From assembly GCA_022866195.1 (NCBI GenBank), contig JALHUF010000279.1:1-8221 (forward strand): 8,221 nucleotides of DNA, given 5' to 3'. The position numbers and the translations under genes are program-made. The notes under the pieces were generated by a model. It searched no databases, was not told the DNA's origin, and saw only the letters and a program-made list of their open reading frames with translations. Shown one piece after another: positions 6,116 to 8,221 of the stretch. Numbering within the stretch: the first letter of the stretch is position 1; the number at the start of each line of letters is the position of its first letter. This stretch comes from Terriglobia bacterium (GTDB lineage Bacteria > Acidobacteriota > Terriglobia > UBA7540).

Positions 6116-6655
6116 CTACTCGGACACCGACATAACGCGCCTAATTGTGTATTTACCTTTGGACAATGGAAGGATGGAGTGACCACATGGTAGGTCTCCG
6201 ACGAAGAATCCAGACGTTATCATGCGCTCTATATCAGCGTCGGTGGCACGACTCTTTTCTATGTGCAGTATTGCTGGAGTTTTGCAGTCTAGTCGGGCGC
6301 ATCGCAATTCTATGGAAAAACAGGTGCATCCGCTATGAAATTTCCCTCGGCTCGTTTTGGATATCACTTCCCAACGGACATCGCGTCCCTTGTACTCGTA
6401 CACATGCCCGCATGCGCTGCATCCAAAGAGTTTTTTCCATTCATCCCCTGGCCAGTCCCTTGGATTACTGGCTTGCTCTTCGGGCGCTGGAAACTCCAGC
6501 AGAGGATAAAAGGGCAGATAAATCCAATTGGGGCACGGACCCTTGTCCCTGTTCTTGCACAGGAAATAAGGCGTGAAGTACAGATATGGCTCTTGTGTCG
6601 ACTCTTCGTTTTCCAAGTCGCCCAAGATTCTACGCCGATGCAAATAATTCCTCAA
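6116..6655 (-). CDS. Cysteine-rich putative zinc-ribbon protein, element cargo (179 aa)
   Basis: Nine cysteines stand out: C33 and C41, then FGCSACGHVYEY (C79, C82), SGCTCF (C110, C112), LRCARLDC (C119, C124) and DLPCGHS (C157). The C-x-x-CGH-x-Y motif is typical of a zinc ribbon, and the later pairs could complete it or form a second site. It is otherwise a soluble, mixed-charge protein with aromatic stretches (YLYFTPYFLC, NWIYLPFYPLLEF). I do not recognise the family. The nearest start is TTG 6655 with only a weak GGA upstream, and the frame is open back to 6764. The start is therefore uncertain, or translation may depend on the overlapping small ORF that ends at 6630. It is the promoter-proximal cargo gene of the element. 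Nucleic-acid or metal binding is possible but unproven. Confidence 0.65.
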   Translation of the reverse strand: MRNYLHRRRILGDLENEESTQEPYLYFTPYFLCKNRDKGPCPNWIYLPFYPLLEFPAPEEQASNPRDWPGDEWKKLFGCSACGHVYEYKGRDVRWEVISKTSRGKFHSGCTCFSIELRCARLDCKTPAILHIEKSRATDADIERMITSGFFVGDLPCGHSILPLSKGKYTIRRVMSVSE

Positions 6656-6776
6656 TCGTCCAAATGTGGTTCGTGACCCCAGCGGCCATTGCAGGGGTAA
6701 CTCGTAAGGTGTTGTGGATGCGGCAGAATCGGATAGCGATCCGAGAGCCAGCGGGGATGGTGACTAACAGGAGCAT
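6630..6776 (-). CDS. Small ORF overlapping the zinc-ribbon gene start (48 aa)
   Basis: ATG 6776 has GGAGG four bases upstream. The product begins MLLLVTIPAGSRIAIRF and is paralogous over its first 17 residues to the small ORF at 5848-5940. Its remaining 31 residues differ. It ends inside the start of the zinc-ribbon gene, overlapping TTG 6655 by 26 bases in another frame, so ribosomes finishing it could re-initiate there. An upstream in-frame ATG at 6821 would add a Gly-rich segment, but the position of the ribosome binding site and the paralogue favour 6776. It is a candidate translational leader or a small protein of unknown role. Confidence 0.45.
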   Translation of the reverse strand: MLLLVTIPAGSRIAIRFCRIHNTLRVTPAMAAGVTNHIWTIEELFASA

Positions 6777-6804
6777 TACCCCTCCCCCGCCTCCCGGCTG
6801 AAGC
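6728..6804. repeat. Right copy of the internal leader module
   Basis: This is the partner of 5892-5969. Both copies lie on the same strand immediately 5' of a cargo gene, so the module is a direct repeat within the element. Confidence 0.65.
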
Positions 6805-6823
6805 GCAATAAGATGCGCCATTG

Positions 6824-6855
6824 TTGCTAGGAGGCGGGTGGAGCAACCCTAGCAA
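6824..6855. repeat. Subterminal hairpin inside the element's right end
   Basis: TTGCTAGG (6824-6831) pairs with CCTAGCAA (6848-6855) across a 16-nt loop. A third related CTAGCAA stands at 6868-6874 at the inner edge of the right terminal repeat. It could be a transposase-binding or regulatory structure. Confidence 0.4.
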
Positions 6856-6867
6856 GGTCAAATTGAA

Positions 6868-6894
6868 CTAGCAACACAGATTTAGGACACCACC
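6868..6894 (-). repeat. Right terminal inverted repeat
   Basis: Read on the minus strand it begins GGTGGTGTCCTAAATC and ends at CTAG. It matches the left end at 23 of 27 positions. Confidence 0.8.
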
Positions 6895-6902
6895 TGGACG
6901 CG
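6895..6902 (+). repeat. Right copy of the 8-bp target duplication
   Basis: TGGACGCG follows the right inverted repeat immediately. The original target therefore lay eight bases or fewer upstream of the dksA -35 box. Confidence 0.8.
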
Positions 6903-6909
6903 GGGCGGC

Positions 6910-6938
6910 TTGACAGTTTTGCGGGGAGCCCATAGAAT
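6910..6938 (+). promoter_or_regulatory. Strong sigma-70 promoter for the DksA-like gene
   Basis: TTGACA (6910-6915), a 17-bp spacer and TAGAAT (6933-6938) make a near-perfect housekeeping promoter. Transcription would start near 6945, leaving a leader of about 35 nt before ATG 6980. It lies just outside the mobile element, so it is ancestral to the site. Confidence 0.75.
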
Positions 6939-6979
6939 GGATAATTTGTGGAATACGATTTATGCGCCTAAGGTAGGTC

Positions 6980-7333
6980 ATGGATAAGAAGAAAGCTGGA
7001 ATCTTTCGAAAACGCCTACTGGCCAAGCAGGAAGAGCTGTTGCGCCAGGTTTCAAAATCCGAACAGGACGGGCGGCAAGCGGATGGAGAGGCCACTCAGG
7101 ACATCGCCGACAAGGCGGCCAATTCTTACACCAAAGAATTTCTCTTCCATCAGAGCGACGATAATCGCCGCATGCTGCAACTTATAACCGAGGCCCTCGA
7201 GCGCCTCAAGAACGGCTCCTACGGCCTCTGCGTGGCCTGCCACGAGGAAGTCCAGCACAAGCGCCTGGAAGCCGTTCCCTGGGCTCGTCACTGCATCGAG
7301 TGCCAGGAAAAGCAGGAGCAGGGGCTTCTCTGA
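6980..7333 (+). CDS. DksA/TraR-family C4 zinc-finger regulator (117 aa)
   Basis: DksA-type proteins bind in the RNA polymerase secondary channel and tune initiation, often with ppGpp. The N-terminal part is a charged coiled coil (FRKRLLAKQEELLRQV, residues 9-24). D41-x-x-D44-x-A46 keeps the acidic coiled-coil-tip pattern DxxDxA. The second helix (MLQLITEALERLKNGSYG) leads into the zinc finger, with C84-x2-C87 and C105-x2-C108 and the family's RLEAVPWARHC stretch. The residue after CVAC is His instead of the usual Gly. The length of 117 aa is within the range of short DksA-like proteins. AAGGTAGG ends three bases before the ATG. It has its own strong promoter, and comF follows in the same frame. 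Whether it is true DksA or a relative cannot be told from motifs alone. Confidence 0.9.
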   Translation: MDKKKAGIFRKRLLAKQEELLRQVSKSEQDGRQADGEATQDIADKAANSYTKEFLFHQSDDNRRMLQLITEALERLKNGSYGLCVACHEEVQHKRLEAVPWARHCIECQEKQEQGLL

Positions 7334-7429
7334 CCCGGGCTTATCCGGCGGAAAGCGAGGCTCGTCTTCCACCCTGCGGCTGAGCGCCAACCCGCGTTTC
7401 CTACCTTCCTTCGAGAGCTAGCCGCTAGT

Positions 7430-8221
7430 CTGTTTGGCGTCGTATTCCCGGCCGCCTGTAGTCTGTGCGGTCAAGAGCTCGTCGAGGCGGGTCTGGTAGG
7501 CATCTGCCGCGCCTGTTGGCAGAGCCTGGAGCCCTGGGGCGGGCCAGTCTGCGCCTGTTGCGGCTTACCATTCGCCTCGGGTCACGCGTTAGAGGCTGTT
7601 CAGCCCCAGTGTGCGCTGTGCCGCGGGGAAGCATTCAATTTCGATGGCGCGCGCAGTTACGGGCTGTACGCAGGTAATCTCCGCGCCGTCATTCTGCAAC
7701 TGAAATTTCAGCGGCGGGAACGGCTGGGGAGGAGGCTGGGAGAATTGCTGTCGTCGTTGTGGGGATGGGTTGCGGAAGCGTGTCCGGATGAGCCTCCGAT
7801 TCTCGTGCCTGTTCCCCTGCATTCCTCGCGGGAACGCGAGCGGGGCTTCAACCAGGCGGAACTGCTGGCCCAAGGACTAGCGCGCGGATTGGCGCGGGCC
7901 CGGGAAATTGGGGCGCCGCGGCTGGAGGCAGGCTGCCTGCGCCGGACGCGAGCTACAGCGCCCCAAACCGGTTTGAGCCTGCGGGCGCGTCAAGAAAATG
8001 TGCGCGGGGTTTTCTCTGTTGTGCGGCCGGAACGCGTCCGCGAGCGGGTGGTAGTGTTAGTGGACGACGTCATGACCACGGGCGCGACGCTTTCCGCCTG
8101 TGCTCAGGCGCTGAAGGCCGCGGGGGCCCGAGCGGTGCTGGCCTTGACGCTGGCCCGCGCCACTCCCGAGTTTCCGGCAGAGGCCGCACCTTCCCTGGTT
8201 ACGAGTGTTGACGATATCGGC
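7430..8221 (+). CDS. ComF-family phosphoribosyltransferase-like protein (3' partial)
   Basis: ComF proteins join an N-terminal zinc domain to a type I PRTase fold and are linked to DNA uptake; their exact reaction is unsettled. Four CxxC pairs are visible (CSLC from 7457, CRAC, CACC, CALC). They are followed by SYGLYAGNLRAVILQLKFQ, then ILVPVPLHSSRERERGFNQAELLA, RTRATAPQTGLSLRARQENV, and the PRPP-binding loop VLVDDVMTTGATL at about 8057-8095. The frame remains open at the window end. It opens right after the dksA TGA (7331-7333) in the same frame. No ATG, GTG or TTG occurs in frame before TTG 7745, which lies past the zinc domain. CTG 7430 is given as the start because it leaves FGVVFPAACSLCG, a normal ComF beginning, but its ribosome binding site is poor (GAGAG at 12 bases). 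Confidence 0.8.
   Translation, partial: MFGVVFPAACSLCGQELVEAGLVGICRACWQSLEPWGGPVCACCGLPFASGHALEAVQPQCALCRGEAFNFDGARSYGLYAGNLRAVILQLKFQRRERLGRRLGELLSSLWGWVAEACPDEPPILVPVPLHSSRERERGFNQAELLAQGLARGLARAREIGAPRLEAGCLRRTRATAPQTGLSLRARQENVRGVFSVVRPERVRERVVVLVDDVMTTGATLSACAQALKAAGARAVLALTLARATPEFPAEAAPSLVTSVDDIG

Larger units (their letters stand above)
5200..6894. mobile_element. 1,695-bp transposase-less element with terminal inverted repeats
   Basis: The ends are imperfect inverted repeats of 27 bp (5200-5226 and 6868-6894), both reading GGTRGTGTCCTAAA inward and matching at 23 of 27 bases. An exact 8-bp direct duplication TGGACGCG flanks them. No frame inside resembles a transposase or resolvase. 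It carries two cargo genes and two small ORFs, all on the minus strand. This fits a non-autonomous mobile insertion cassette, moved in trans by a transposase that recognises these ends. Eight-base duplications are known for several IS families (for example IS66, ISL3, IS1595); the GGT-start ends are not enough for me to choose. Between 4988 and 5199 there is no gene. Confidence 0.8.

Noticed and set aside
7589..7873. Minus-strand frame of 94 codons
   Set aside because: It is antisense to the ComF coding sequence, whose zinc and PRPP motifs fix the plus strand.

Overview
The window looks like a chromosomal segment from a GC-rich, Gram-negative-type bacterium, most likely an acidobacterium or a close relative. 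This is inferred from the mix of a DUF4382 lipoprotein, a short RpoE-like sigma factor with a soluble zinc anti-sigma protein, a DinB/DUF1572 protein and many palindromic intergenic repeats. No rRNA, tRNA or other taxonomic marker gene is present, so the assignment is tentative.

Layout. (1) 1-1402 is an accessory, repeat-rich stretch. It begins with a well-formed integron-type attC site (45-114). A 60-aa antitoxin-like gene with no partner toxin follows (251-433). After it come two REP-like palindromes (437-512), then three tandem 53-bp units that each carry a hairpin (815-973), and a stretch of possible gene remnant. (2) 1403-2866 encodes a secreted DUF4382/DUF5666-type lipoprotein on the plus strand. 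Convergent to it on the minus strand are a DinB/DUF1572 gene (2944-3489) and, overlapping its start, a truncated AlkA-type DNA glycosylase remnant (3486-3854). (3) 4140-4987 is a translationally coupled ECF sigma factor/anti-sigma factor pair with a long imperfect hairpin upstream. (4) 5200-6894 is a 1,695-bp insertion. It has 27-bp imperfect terminal inverted repeats (23/27 identical) flanked by an exact 8-bp direct duplication, and I can find no transposase in it. All its genes are on the minus strand: a cysteine-rich putative zinc-ribbon protein and a secreted protein, each preceded by a small ORF with its own Shine-Dalgarno sequence. The two small ORFs are paralogous to each other. (5) Immediately beyond the insertion lies a near-consensus sigma-70 promoter (6910-6938) driving a DksA/TraR-type zinc-finger regulator (6980-7333). 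A ComF-type phosphoribosyltransferase follows and runs off the window end. The ComF frame is the same as that of dksA, separated by one TGA, and has no ATG, GTG or TTG before its zinc-finger domain.

How the parts relate. The sigma/anti-sigma pair and the DksA-like protein are transcriptional regulators that were probably neighbours before the cargo-bearing element landed between them. The element inserted just upstream of the dksA promoter and left it intact. The best candidate for something undescribed is this transposase-less element with its repeated 'leader ORF plus cargo gene' organisation. The second is the start-codon-less comF in frame with dksA.
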